Positions 28,583-36,944 of a DNA stretch of 64,000 nucleotides are shown here, in pieces. The first letter of the stretch is position 1; every line of letters starts with the position of its first letter. The notes under the pieces were generated by a model that did no database searches, was not told where the DNA came from, and saw nothing but the letters and a program-made list of their open reading frames with translations. The stretch is from the NCBI GenBank assembly GCA_011321775.1, contig DROT01000184.1, positions 16,797 through 80,796 of the forward strand. Direction: 5' to 3'. The DNA is from Gammaproteobacteria bacterium (GTDB lineage Bacteria > Pseudomonadota > Gammaproteobacteria > DSM-19610). Position numbers and translations under genes: made by a program.

Positions 28583-29323
28583 CTACCTGGCCAGTACCAG
28601 AGCCCGCACCATTTCGAATACCCCCTTGTCACCCAGCCGGCTGCAGAGTTCCGGGTCGGCGGCTTTCAGGCCCTGAACAGCTTCCCTGACCATTTCGAAG
28701 AGATACTGGTCACCGTATTTGATCCGGAAGTTCAGGGTTTTCTCGCGCGTCTGCGCGACAGTTGCCCTGGCGGTGTCCGGGGCGCTCCGGATCAGGGATT
28801 CCCGGTAATCCGGTTCACCGGAATCGGCACGCCGTATGGCCTCCTGCACGTGTGCGGCAAAACGGTCGGCATGTGTCTTGCGGTACTCAGGGTCGAGATA
28901 ATCCTTGTTGCTGAAGATTCCGCGGCAGGATGCGCTCCCGCACAGGCACTCCATGTGGTAACCCAGGGTTATGTCGGAAGTCGAGTAATCATAGGTGATC
29001 TCCTGGCCGGGTGCGATGTCACGAATTGCGGTCAGGGTTCCATACGACGACCACCAGCCGCTTGGGTCGCAGGAGTGGTTGATGAACTTGATGTCACCCT
29101 GGCCGAAAGCGTAGTCGTCTTCGCCTATCTGGATGGCAAATGCCAGAAAACGGATACGTTTTTGCGGGGGCCAGGTGATGATTTCATGCAGATGTACCGG
29201 CGGTTTGCTGTCCTCATAACGGAACAGTACCGAGCCCGCAGGAATGAGGGTTTCGGCGACGAGTCCCCTTCCCTCGATGGTGCTGTCCTGTTGTACTTTT
29301 ATGGCGGGGTGAAGTCTAGACAT
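28583..29323 (-). CDS. SET-domain protein methyltransferase
   Basis: This 246-aa protein has the SET motifs in order: GRGLVAETLIPAGSVLF (about 18), FINHSCDPSGWW (about 80), GQEITYDYS (about 106), and a post-SET cysteine cluster CLCGSASCRG (about 126-135). SET proteins methylate lysine, and their bacterial forms are scattered, often horizontally acquired. The C-terminal 110 residues are helical-looking and of unknown role. It follows the cystathionine-synthase-like gene by 38 nt on the same strand and is probably cotranscribed. The target could be a protein or a small amino-acid product. Confidence 0.8.
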   Translation of the reverse strand: MSRLHPAIKVQQDSTIEGRGLVAETLIPAGSVLFRYEDSKPPVHLHEIITWPPQKRIRFLAFAIQIGEDDYAFGQGDIKFINHSCDPSGWWSSYGTLTAIRDIAPGQEITYDYSTSDITLGYHMECLCGSASCRGIFSNKDYLDPEYRKTHADRFAAHVQEAIRRADSGEPDYRESLIRSAPDTARATVAQTREKTLNFRIKYGDQYLFEMVREAVQGLKAADPELCSRLGDKGVFEMVRALVLAR

Positions 29324-29361
29324 GGTCGTCGCTCGATGAGTCGATAATGGTTGCAGCGGTA

Positions 29362-30858
29362 TCAGGAGTTCATGAATTTTTTCACGGTCTGCAGCAGTTC
29401 CGGGTAGCGGGCCTTGAGCATGTCAACCGATCCGGTTCGGCCGATGTCATTGAGAAGATCGACCGTGCCTGCCAGCGAAGGTCCCTTGCGGGAGCCCATG
29501 GCAACGCGTATTACCTGCAATCCATCGGGCTCGTCCTGTATGCTCGTTTCGACGCGATGACCGCGGAAACCGAAGCTGGAGCCTGGTGTGAACGTGAGCT
29601 TGCGTTTCCTGGCTTCGTGAAAGATAACATGCTTCAGAAGTTCCCGCCCCTCAGGGTCGATGTCATCGCGTAGTTGCAGGTTTACGAAAGGCGCGACTGC
29701 CCAGTGCGCCGGTTTGTGCCCCTGCGCAAGTGAGGGGTGAAAGTGGTTGACAAACAACCGGTCTGCCCCGGTCTCCAGGTTCCGGGCCAGGGTGGCGTTG
29801 TTTTCGAATACCGCGCTGGCATGTTGTTCCGTGAAGTCCGCATCGAGAAATCCCGGATAATCCAGGGCAGCCGTCTGGTCCAGGGACAGACTGAATCCCA
29901 TGGCGGCTCTGTATTTCCGCATGCGCTTGGTTATACCGCTGACAATGGGAGGGGTGGTGGAAAGAATGCTCATCAGGCCCGCGTTGGAAAATTCCAGGCC
30001 CTCCTGGTCCAGCTTCAGCGTCGAGGAAACCTGTATGACGAGCCGCGGATGGTGCGGGGCCAGCCGCTTGATGAATTCTGCCATCGGAAAGCGGTTTCCG
30101 GTGAATGTGGTATCGAACACGATAGCGGTCGGGACGGATGCCGGCCGATGTTGCCACGCTGACAGGAATCGCTCCATTTCGAATACGTTCAGGCGGCCGC
30201 GTGACGTAAAGACCGGCTCTATATAGATCAGCTGTGAAGCGCCATCGGCGACCGATTGCGTGAATTCTTCCTGATCTCCCATGATGCGAGGCTGGAACAG
30301 TTCATCACGGATAAAATTCATCAGGTCGGTAATCTCGAAATAACCGCCAATGCCGTGGAGAAGCAGGGGATTGCCTGTCCTGGGTTCGAATACCTGTCGT
30401 ATTACCTGCAGGAGACAGCTGATGGCGCCCATGCCGCTGCTGAAAAGGAGATGTTCCGATACCCAGCCTTCCGGTGTCGGGCGATATTCGAAGGCACGAC
30501 GTTCGAGGCTGACAGGCTGGTTCCAGCGTTCATAGGGGAAGGGGTTCTGGTTGCCCGATGGCAGCTGAACAGTCTGGAAGTGAGGAGGCGACTTCAGGTA
30601 ACGGCCGGAAATCCTGCTTGCATGTCGCAGCCAGAGCGTGCGCAACTCCAGCGACAGTTCCTCCAGTCGTAATTCGCCTTCCAGGCTTTCAAGGAGCGAC
30701 GACTCGGCCAGCTCCCTGGATTCGCGGTACCACGCAGTCATGCCCGCGTCGTTTCCGCTCATGCGCCCTTCCAGGCGCCGGGCGAGATCGAGCAGGCGGG
30801 TGTATTCTTCTTCGCAGCCCTTGCGTTTTATCGTGCTGGCATCGGGTAGTGTTGTCAT
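29362..30858 (-). CDS. Fold-type I PLP enzyme, cystathionine gamma-synthase-like
   Basis: This 498-aa protein shows the Cys/Met-metabolism PLP pattern: LLFSSGMGAISCLLQVI for cofactor stacking, SQLIYIEPVF, AIVFDTTFTGN with the Asp that contacts the pyridine nitrogen, and SSTLKLDQEGLE with the probable Schiff-base lysine (K282). The N-terminal 100 residues are an extension not typical of MetB or MetC. The reaction cannot be named. Together with the fold-III PLP enzyme and the SET protein next door it suggests synthesis of a modified amino acid (inference). It lies 98 nt after a lipoprotein gene on the same strand. Confidence 0.72.
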   Translation of the reverse strand: MTTLPDASTIKRKGCEEEYTRLLDLARRLEGRMSGNDAGMTAWYRESRELAESSLLESLEGELRLEELSLELRTLWLRHASRISGRYLKSPPHFQTVQLPSGNQNPFPYERWNQPVSLERRAFEYRPTPEGWVSEHLLFSSGMGAISCLLQVIRQVFEPRTGNPLLLHGIGGYFEITDLMNFIRDELFQPRIMGDQEEFTQSVADGASQLIYIEPVFTSRGRLNVFEMERFLSAWQHRPASVPTAIVFDTTFTGNRFPMAEFIKRLAPHHPRLVIQVSSTLKLDQEGLEFSNAGLMSILSTTPPIVSGITKRMRKYRAAMGFSLSLDQTAALDYPGFLDADFTEQHASAVFENNATLARNLETGADRLFVNHFHPSLAQGHKPAHWAVAPFVNLQLRDDIDPEGRELLKHVIFHEARKRKLTFTPGSSFGFRGHRVETSIQDEPDGLQVIRVAMGSRKGPSLAGTVDLLNDIGRTGSVDMLKARYPELLQTVKKFMNS

Positions 30859-30956
30859 CGCAGGCGGGCAGCGGCGGGAGTCAAGCCATGCTCCGGCGCG
30901 CGGCAGTCTCTCTCCCGGCGTTGCTGCCGGGAGACAAGCGGCAGCATGCTCGGGAT

Positions 30957-31907
30957 TCAGGTTCCAGTCTGGTTTACTACGAGAATCGGGGGGCCGTTGG
31001 GGTCAACCACGCCATCGATGTCGTACCAGATCACCGACTGTACGGTCACGTCATTGGCCACGTTCTGGGCGCCGGTCTCGAACTGGCTCTGCAGTTCCTT
31101 CGAAATCAGTGAGAAGTCGACATCGGAATATTGCAACTGGCCCGTGGGGCTAACGAAGTAGACGACGGTTTCGTAGCGGCTCCTTTTCCAGGTATAGGAT
31201 ACATGGCGGGCCTGCAGGGCGCCGATCTTGTCATCCACCACGATGTGGAAATCATCACTGGCGATGCCGCTGCTGTCCAGTCCGATCCTGATCTCGACCG
31301 CTCCGTAGGTATTGGTGCTGTCGAGGCCGGTCCAGGCTGGCCGGAATTCGATCTTCTTCATGGGTTCGAGCCGGGCAAGGTCACCCGCCAGCTGCGTATT
31401 CCCGAGGCCAAGGTAGTCGAAGCTGCTCGGGCTGCCGGTGCCCGGGAGTATCTCCAGGGCGATGTTCTGGCCGTCGGCGCTGGGGATGGTACCGTTGTAG
31501 TTGGCGGTGGTGCTGATCTGCAGACTTCCGGGTCCTTCGGGGAGGGTGATGCCGCTGCTGTCACCTGGTCCCCCGGGAAGATCGACCACGAGTACCGTCG
31601 TCCACGGGCCGTGTCCGGACTCGTTCTCGATCAGATCCGCAGCGGAATAGAGCCAGGCATCACTGGTCTTGTCAGGGTAGAGCTTGAAGATGGAGCGGAT
31701 GGCCGTGTCCGGGATGGCGATGGGCGTTCCACCACTCGGGATATAGCTCAGCGTGGTATTGTCACGGCTCAGGTCATCCGGTGCGCCGACGGAGACGATG
31801 ATGGTGTCCCCGGGTCGAGCGGCCAGCGGGACCGTGTGTACCACTGTGCAGCCGGTGGTTCCCAGCAGCAATATTGCAAACAGTGTGGCAATCGACCTGT
31901 GGATCAT
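30957..31907 (-). CDS. Lipoprotein of unknown function
   Basis: The ATG at 31907 has an AGGAG site about 8 nt upstream and gives 316 aa. A longer in-frame start (31937) would precede a non-hydrophobic segment. The N-terminus MIHRSIATLFAILLLGTTG followed by Cys is a lipoprotein signal. The mature part is Gly/Ser/Thr/Asp-rich and beta-strand-like (TIIVSVGAPDDLS, VEIRIGLDSSG), ending SVIWYDIDGVVDPNG. I do not recognise a family. It heads a possible operon with the PLP-enzyme and SET-domain genes. Confidence 0.65.
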   Translation of the reverse strand: MIHRSIATLFAILLLGTTGCTVVHTVPLAARPGDTIIVSVGAPDDLSRDNTTLSYIPSGGTPIAIPDTAIRSIFKLYPDKTSDAWLYSAADLIENESGHGPWTTVLVVDLPGGPGDSSGITLPEGPGSLQISTTANYNGTIPSADGQNIALEILPGTGSPSSFDYLGLGNTQLAGDLARLEPMKKIEFRPAWTGLDSTNTYGAVEIRIGLDSSGIASDDFHIVVDDKIGALQARHVSYTWKRSRYETVVYFVSPTGQLQYSDVDFSLISKELQSQFETGAQNVANDVTVQSVIWYDIDGVVDPNGPPILVVNQTGT

Positions 31908-32178
31908 GACGCTGGCTCCTCCAAGGTGGTCATGCATCCCTTCCCCTCCCCGGTTCGCTTGTGATATTGCGATGCCCCGACTTTTGGGATATAAAAAGCC
32001 AGTCGACTGGAAGGTTGTGAGACGCGCAAGACTGTCATTCAGTTATTATAAAAAATATTTTATTCGTCTCGGCCGGCGTTTTCAATGCTGCCCCGGGTCG
32101 GTTGCATAACAGGCTGTTAATAATAAATAAAACCTGAAGCTTGCCGGTAGGCGGGCTTTTCCCGGGATTGATCCACCT
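31908..32178. other. Divergent AT-rich promoter region
   Basis: This gap separates a leftward lipoprotein gene from a rightward glycosyltransferase gene. It contains conspicuous AT-rich blocks (GGGATATAAAAAG near 31986, TTATTATAAAAAATAT near 32042, and TTAATAATAAATAA near 32116) that are likely promoter material. Exact -35/-10 pairs were not assigned. Confidence 0.45.
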
Positions 32179-32955
32179 ATGACCAATCACAACAACGTTG
32201 TCGTTTTCGTCTGTTTGCAGGACCGCAATCTCAACGTCGAACTGCTCGAGCTGGCGCTGCACTCGCTGCGCGGGAGCGCCGGCTATCAGGGCGACATCGT
32301 CGTGTTCACGGATTTTCATCGCCGCTTGAAGGGCGAGGATGGTCTGTCCCTGAGGCGGATCCACGTGGATCGTTATCCTTCGCAGGATCCGCGGAATTTC
32401 AGGATTTACATGGACGACTTCTACGATTTCAGTGTCCACCAGAATCTCGTCTATCTGGATTTCGACATCCTGGTGCTGAAGGACATCGAGCCGGCGTTCT
32501 CGTGCATCCGCGACGACGCGATCCATTTTACCTATGCGCCGGTGTTCCCCTGGGCCAGCGAAGCCTTCATGGCAGGGCCCTACCTGGGGCAGTATCGAAA
32601 CTCCCCGGTCGTGAAGGGTTCATTGACGGGCATCTGCTCGGGTATTTTCGGGATCCGCACGACGGCGCTTGGCCGGCTCCTCCGGGTTTGGCGGGAGGTC
32701 CTTGCACGGACGCCCAGCAACAATGACCAGCATGCCCTCAACGAGCTCATCGTCAAGGGCATGGTGGAGGCGCGTCCCTATCCCAACGAATGGGTATCCT
32801 ACCCCGTGCAGGTGCGCCAGGAATCGGACGACCGTCGTGTCTTCAGCGGAGAGAGGGACTTTATCTTCTATCACTTCAATCCGGTCGCCAATCAGGTCAA
32901 GTATCGTCTGATGCGCGAATATCTGGGCCGCCATGATGCGGCAGCCGGTTCCTGA
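32179..32955 (+). CDS. GT-A-type glycosyltransferase (GT8-like)
   Basis: This 258-aa protein has the nucleotide-sugar/metal motif in LVYLDFDILVLKDIEP (D-x-D about residue 95), an acceptor-side SLTGICSGIFGI (about 152), NNDQHALNELI (about 180) and a late FYHFNP. This order fits GT8-like or related retaining transferases. It opens a rightward run of small modification genes (32.2 to 38.9 kb). The donor sugar and acceptor are unknown. Confidence 0.72.
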   Translation: MTNHNNVVVFVCLQDRNLNVELLELALHSLRGSAGYQGDIVVFTDFHRRLKGEDGLSLRRIHVDRYPSQDPRNFRIYMDDFYDFSVHQNLVYLDFDILVLKDIEPAFSCIRDDAIHFTYAPVFPWASEAFMAGPYLGQYRNSPVVKGSLTGICSGIFGIRTTALGRLLRVWREVLARTPSNNDQHALNELIVKGMVEARPYPNEWVSYPVQVRQESDDRRVFSGERDFIFYHFNPVANQVKYRLMREYLGRHDAAAGS

Positions 32956-32978
32956 ACGTTCGATCGACAAGGTGGAGC

Positions 32979-33503
32979 ATGTCCGAGAAGTATTCGATAG
33001 AGCACTACGACGCCAATCTCTCTCTGAAGATGAACGACAACCTGTGGTTGATCCTGGCGTTTCTCCTGAGACCGTACTTCGTGACCGTGATCTCGCTGGT
33101 CAACAGGACCGACAGGACGGCGATCATCAACCTGGTCTATTCGGACAAGATGGCCCTGTGGTGGGGGCTTCTGGCGGGCGTTCCCGCTGCGCTGGTGTTC
33201 TATGCCTGGGGAAGGCGCAAGCCAGGGGCGTCGGCCTTTGTGAGGAAGGTGTGGGCGAGAGGCCGGGAGCTGCTGGCCGTGTCGGCGCTCGCCAATGCCG
33301 CGGTCGTCTTCGTTCCCCACTGGATAGGGGCGGTCTACCATGTGAGCACCGCCGGCTGGATCCAGTTGGGGATCAGTATTGGTATCGTGATCGTGTTGTA
33401 CTCTTCGACCTATATCAGGGATTGTTTTGCAGATTTTCCGGCAGCGGTCGAGACCGGGAAGAATTCGCAGTCTGCTGCATCAGGGCAACGAAAGGCGAAG
33501 TGA
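32979..33503 (+). CDS. DUF2919 (YfeZ-like) inner-membrane protein
   Basis: This 174-aa protein has about four hydrophobic segments (near residues 22-40, 60-76, 92-110 and 125-140). The opening YDANLSLKMNDNLWLILAF and the downstream LVYSDKMALWWGLLAGVPA match the DUF2919 pattern as I recall it. The role of the family is unknown. It starts 24 nt after the glycosyltransferase gene, probably in the same transcript, and is the only clear integral membrane protein of this cluster. Confidence 0.65.
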   Translation: MSEKYSIEHYDANLSLKMNDNLWLILAFLLRPYFVTVISLVNRTDRTAIINLVYSDKMALWWGLLAGVPAALVFYAWGRRKPGASAFVRKVWARGRELLAVSALANAAVVFVPHWIGAVYHVSTAGWIQLGISIGIVIVLYSSTYIRDCFADFPAAVETGKNSQSAASGQRKAK

Positions 33504-33542
33504 TGCTTCCTGGTCGAATGGCTGACAGGGCAGAGACGGAAG

Positions 33543-34409
33543 GTGGCATTCCTGCGCGCGGGTGCCGGCCATGATGCGATGGTAGCGGTCGCCGGGCAGG
33601 TCCGCCATCCGGTCTTCATCGTCGGTTGCGGGCGTTCCGGGACCACGATTCTCGGCTCCTCGTTGTCCCGGCATCCGCGAATCGTATATCTGAACGAGCC
33701 GCGCAGACTCTGGTTTGCCGCCTACCCGGAAGCAGACATCTGGACAGAGAAGGCGGCCGAGCGCGGCGGCAGGATGGTGCTGACGGAGGCCGACGTGGAC
33801 CCTGCGAAAAGCCGCGTTCTTCATGGGCTGTTCCACCAGGTAATGGTGAACAACGGAGGCGGGCTGCTGGTGGAGAAGAATCCGATCAACAACTTTCGGC
33901 TGTCGTTCATTCGTGAAATCTTCCCGGATGCCCGCTTTGTCCATATCGTCCGGAACGGCCGGGCGGTAGCGCGCTCGATCGCCCGCAAGGCCGGAAGCGC
34001 AGCCGGAGGATGGTTCGGCAGGGACGGTTACAAATGGAAGCAGCTGGTGCAGTGCGCGGAGGCGCAACCGGAGACTGCCGGGCTGGCTGCCATCTGTAGC
34101 AGCGACTATGAAAAAGGGCTGCTCGAGTGGCGGCTGAGCGTCGAGGCGGTGCGTCGTTTCCTTTGCAGGATACCGTCTGCCGCCTCATGTGAGCTGAGCT
34201 ATGACGAGCTGGTGACTTCCCCGGTGGATACGGTCAACCGCGTGCTGCGTTTCATCGGCATGACCGAGCATGCCGAGGTGACCGGCTTTGTTGCGACCAG
34301 TATCTTCCACCGGGATGAGGATATGAGAACATCGAAGTTGTCGGAGAAGGAGTTGCGTATAGGCGGAGACTTGCTGGTATCGATGCTGAAACCGGGCTGT
34401 GTGCGTTGA
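33543..34409 (+). CDS. Stand-alone PAPS-type sulfotransferase
   Basis: This 288-aa protein has VFIVGCGRSGTTILGSSLS (5'-phosphosulfate loop, about residues 24-42) and FVHIVRNGRAVARSIARK (3'-phosphate region, about 140). Then come a Trp/Lys-rich segment and SYDELVTSPVDTVNRVL, typical of Sulfotransfer_1/3 proteins. GTG at 33543 is used here; an in-frame ATG at 33579 is also plausible because neither has a strong ribosome-binding site. No TPR region. Confidence 0.78.
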   Translation: MAFLRAGAGHDAMVAVAGQVRHPVFIVGCGRSGTTILGSSLSRHPRIVYLNEPRRLWFAAYPEADIWTEKAAERGGRMVLTEADVDPAKSRVLHGLFHQVMVNNGGGLLVEKNPINNFRLSFIREIFPDARFVHIVRNGRAVARSIARKAGSAAGGWFGRDGYKWKQLVQCAEAQPETAGLAAICSSDYEKGLLEWRLSVEAVRRFLCRIPSAASCELSYDELVTSPVDTVNRVLRFIGMTEHAEVTGFVATSIFHRDEDMRTSKLSEKELRIGGDLLVSMLKPGCVR

Positions 34410-34507
34410 CGGGTGTTCGCACACGGTTTCCGGGGCGACATGGATCCTGAATCCCCCGTCGGCGGTGGCAGGGGGCGTCGTGCCAGCCGTCTGAGAGGTT
34501 CCCTGTC

Positions 34508-35326
34508 ATGAAAATCACGCTCATCGTTCCCTATTTCGGTAGCTGGCCGCCCTGGTTCTACGCCTTTCTGTTGTCCTGCAAATGGAATCCTTCCGTGCAG
34601 TGGCTGTTCTACACCGATTGCGGGACCCCCCGGGGTGCGCCGGAAAACGTGCGCTTCGTCGCGGGCAGTCTGGAGGGGTTGTCGGCCCTGGCCTCACGCA
34701 AGCTGGGGTTTGCCGTGAATATCGCGCATGGTTACAAGGTGTGTGATCTGCGTCCGGCATTCGGTCGTGTGTTCTCCGATTATCTTTCCGGCAGTGACTT
34801 CTGGGGGCATTGCGATGTCGATGTGATCTGGGGGGATATCCGCGGATTCATCGACGATGATATATTGGCGCAACATGACGTGATTTCCGCAAGGAAGCAC
34901 AATATCGCGGGCCACTTTACGCTCTATCGCAATACCGAGAAGATGAGCGGCCTGTATACGTTGATCGAGGATTTCGAGGCCCGTTTGCGTACGGATATCA
35001 ATTACTGGCTGGACGAACGTGGAATGACGCCTCTCGTCAGAGTCCTGGAAAACAGGGGCTTTGCCCGGGTCTACTGGCCCAGGTTTCTGCTGAACTTTGC
35101 CAGTCCCGCCACGGAGCGGCCCTCGGACCTGAGTGGCTATTCCGATGGATGGTGCTGGAAGCGTGGTAAATTGTACGACCAGACTGCGGGAGGGGGGGAG
35201 ATCATGTATCTGCATTTCATGACATGGAAGGATTCCTTGAGACAGGTTGATTTTTCCTGGCCGGATGAGCCTGAATCTTTCCGTGTCTCCTCTACAGCGA
35301 TCCTCGCTGGAGGGGAGTGCCCATGA
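34508..35326 (+). CDS. DUF6625-type putative glycosyltransferase
   Basis: This 272-aa protein begins MKITLIVPYFGSWPPWFYAF. It contains KVCDLRPAFGRVFSDYLSG and WGHCDVDVIWGDIRGFI, with a D-x-D motif (DVDV) near residue 105. These features recall the DUF6625 proteins found in capsule and exopolysaccharide clusters. They probably act as glycosyltransferases, although activity has not been inferred beyond the fold. It lies in a rightward run with two sulfotransferases. Confidence 0.65.
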   Translation: MKITLIVPYFGSWPPWFYAFLLSCKWNPSVQWLFYTDCGTPRGAPENVRFVAGSLEGLSALASRKLGFAVNIAHGYKVCDLRPAFGRVFSDYLSGSDFWGHCDVDVIWGDIRGFIDDDILAQHDVISARKHNIAGHFTLYRNTEKMSGLYTLIEDFEARLRTDINYWLDERGMTPLVRVLENRGFARVYWPRFLLNFASPATERPSDLSGYSDGWCWKRGKLYDQTAGGGEIMYLHFMTWKDSLRQVDFSWPDEPESFRVSSTAILAGGECP

Positions 35327-35420
35327 GACAGGGGTCACGTACTCCTGGTGGCCCGCTGGAAGCGCGGCCGATATGGCCGATGTCGGTCAACCGAGGATGT
35401 TTCGATACAAGGTGGTCAGA

Positions 35421-35957
35421 ATGAAGATCTTTGGTATCGGTGTAAACAAGACGGGTACCAAGTCGCTCGGTGAAGCCCTGTCCCGCCTGGGATTCAATCA
35501 CCGGGCGTGGAGCCGGGAGACGTATGAGATCTATCGTGAGCACGGTGTTCCCGGGCTTCTCGGGGTCGTGGAGAAGTACGACAGTTTCGAGGACTGGCCC
35601 TGGCCCCTCGTCTATCGTGAGATAGACGAAGCAGTGCCGGGAAGCAAGTTCATACTCACCCTCAGGGAATCCCCGGAACTCTGGTATCGCAGTCTGTGCA
35701 AGCATTCCATGCGCACCGGCCCCAATGTCATGCGAAGCGAAATCTATGGTTACCCGATCCCGCAGATGAACAAGGATGAGCATATACGCTTCTACAATGA
35801 ACATGTAGAAAACGTGCGCAATTATTTCAAGGGGCGCCCGGATGACCTGCTGGAGGTCTGCTGGGGCCGGGGTGACGGCTGGAGTGAACTGGCCGCCTTC
35901 CTCGGCTGTGAGTGTCCGGACGAGCCCTTTCCCCACCGGAACAAGAGCGAGAGCTGA
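35421..35957 (+). CDS. Short sulfotransferase (Sulfotransfer_4-like)
   Basis: The ATG at 35421 starts MKIFGIGVNKTGTKSLGEAL and gives 178 aa; the frame is open upstream to 35247 but that overlaps the previous gene. The loop GVNKTGTKSLGEALSRLGF and the later KFILTLRESPELWYRSL match the Sulfotransfer_4 pattern (NodH-like and P-loop sulfotransferase-related proteins). It is shorter than most members of the family. Substrate unknown. Confidence 0.7.
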   Translation: MKIFGIGVNKTGTKSLGEALSRLGFNHRAWSRETYEIYREHGVPGLLGVVEKYDSFEDWPWPLVYREIDEAVPGSKFILTLRESPELWYRSLCKHSMRTGPNVMRSEIYGYPIPQMNKDEHIRFYNEHVENVRNYFKGRPDDLLEVCWGRGDGWSELAAFLGCECPDEPFPHRNKSES

Positions 35958-35988
35958 ATGTGCAGATGGGATCGGCAAAGCGGCGGTC

Positions 35989-36939
35989 GTGAGTAGGGGA
36001 GACGAGACAGGCCGGACAGAGGCCCCGTCAGGAGGTGGCCGGACTCTGTATGGAATCCCGTTGTCACGCTGGGGGGCGGCGGAAGCGGAAGTCAGGGCTC
36101 GCCTCGGGTACGGCAGCTATGTGTCGCACCGGCACCGCTACCTGTACGTGGAAACACCGAAAGCGGCCTGTACCCGCCTGAAGATGCTGATCCACGAACT
36201 CGAGGCGTTGCCGCCGATCAAGCCTTCGCTTACAGGACCCGTCCAGACGAAATATTACATGTATATCCACGCGCGTTATGCGTTCAAGATGCCCAGCCTG
36301 GCCAGCCTGCCGGAGGAAGAGGCTGCATCGGTCCTTGCCGGCGACGGGTATTTCCGATTCTGCTTTGTGCGCAATCCGTACAGCAGGCTCGTGTCCGTAT
36401 GGAGGAACAAGGTCTACCTGGTCGAGCCCCGCTTCGAGGGTGTGTATAGACGGGCGAGGGAACTCTATCCGGAGTGTTTCGAGGGGAGGTTTCTTCGCTT
36501 CGACGGTTTCGTGCGTTTTCTCTGCGATGCACGGAACAGTGCCTACGGGAATCCGCACTGGGCGTTGCAGACCAGCCTGTTGTTCCCCGGCGCCATAAAC
36601 TACGATTTCATCGGTAGAGTCGAGAGCTTTGATGACGACCTTGCCGTCGTCGAGAGGGAGATCGGTGTCTCCTTTGATCGCAGGGAGGGGCAGGACAGGT
36701 CCAATGCATCCGGTGCCGCTGACTGGCGCAGCTATTATGACGAATCCCTGGCTGATGCGGTCTATGCGCTCTATCGTCAGGACTTCGAGGCCTTCGGCTA
36801 CGAGAGAGACAGCTGGAAGGGCGGCAAACCGCTGGCACCGAAAAGCGCGGAGGAGCGCTTTCTCGAAAACGAGATCTTCGAGCGTAACAGGATGATCGAC
36901 ATGCTGTCGTCCGCGTTGAAACAGCAGGACGGCGGCTGA
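35989..36939 (+). CDS. Sulfotransferase family 2-type protein
   Basis: GTG at 35989 (VVSRGDETGRTEAP region) is the likely start (316 aa), since the upstream open frame overlaps the previous sulfotransferase. YLYVETPKAACTRLKMLI (about residue 50) is the phosphosulfate loop, and RFCFVRNPYSRLVSVWRN (about 122) is the 3'-phosphate motif of Sulfotransfer_2. The C-terminal 40 residues look coiled (RFLENEIFERNRMIDMLSS). The next gene starts 5 nt after its stop, so they are cotranscribed. Confidence 0.77.
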   Translation: MSRGDETGRTEAPSGGGRTLYGIPLSRWGAAEAEVRARLGYGSYVSHRHRYLYVETPKAACTRLKMLIHELEALPPIKPSLTGPVQTKYYMYIHARYAFKMPSLASLPEEEAASVLAGDGYFRFCFVRNPYSRLVSVWRNKVYLVEPRFEGVYRRARELYPECFEGRFLRFDGFVRFLCDARNSAYGNPHWALQTSLLFPGAINYDFIGRVESFDDDLAVVEREIGVSFDRREGQDRSNASGAADWRSYYDESLADAVYALYRQDFEAFGYERDSWKGGKPLAPKSAEERFLENEIFERNRMIDMLSSALKQQDGG

Positions 36940-36944
36940 CATCG

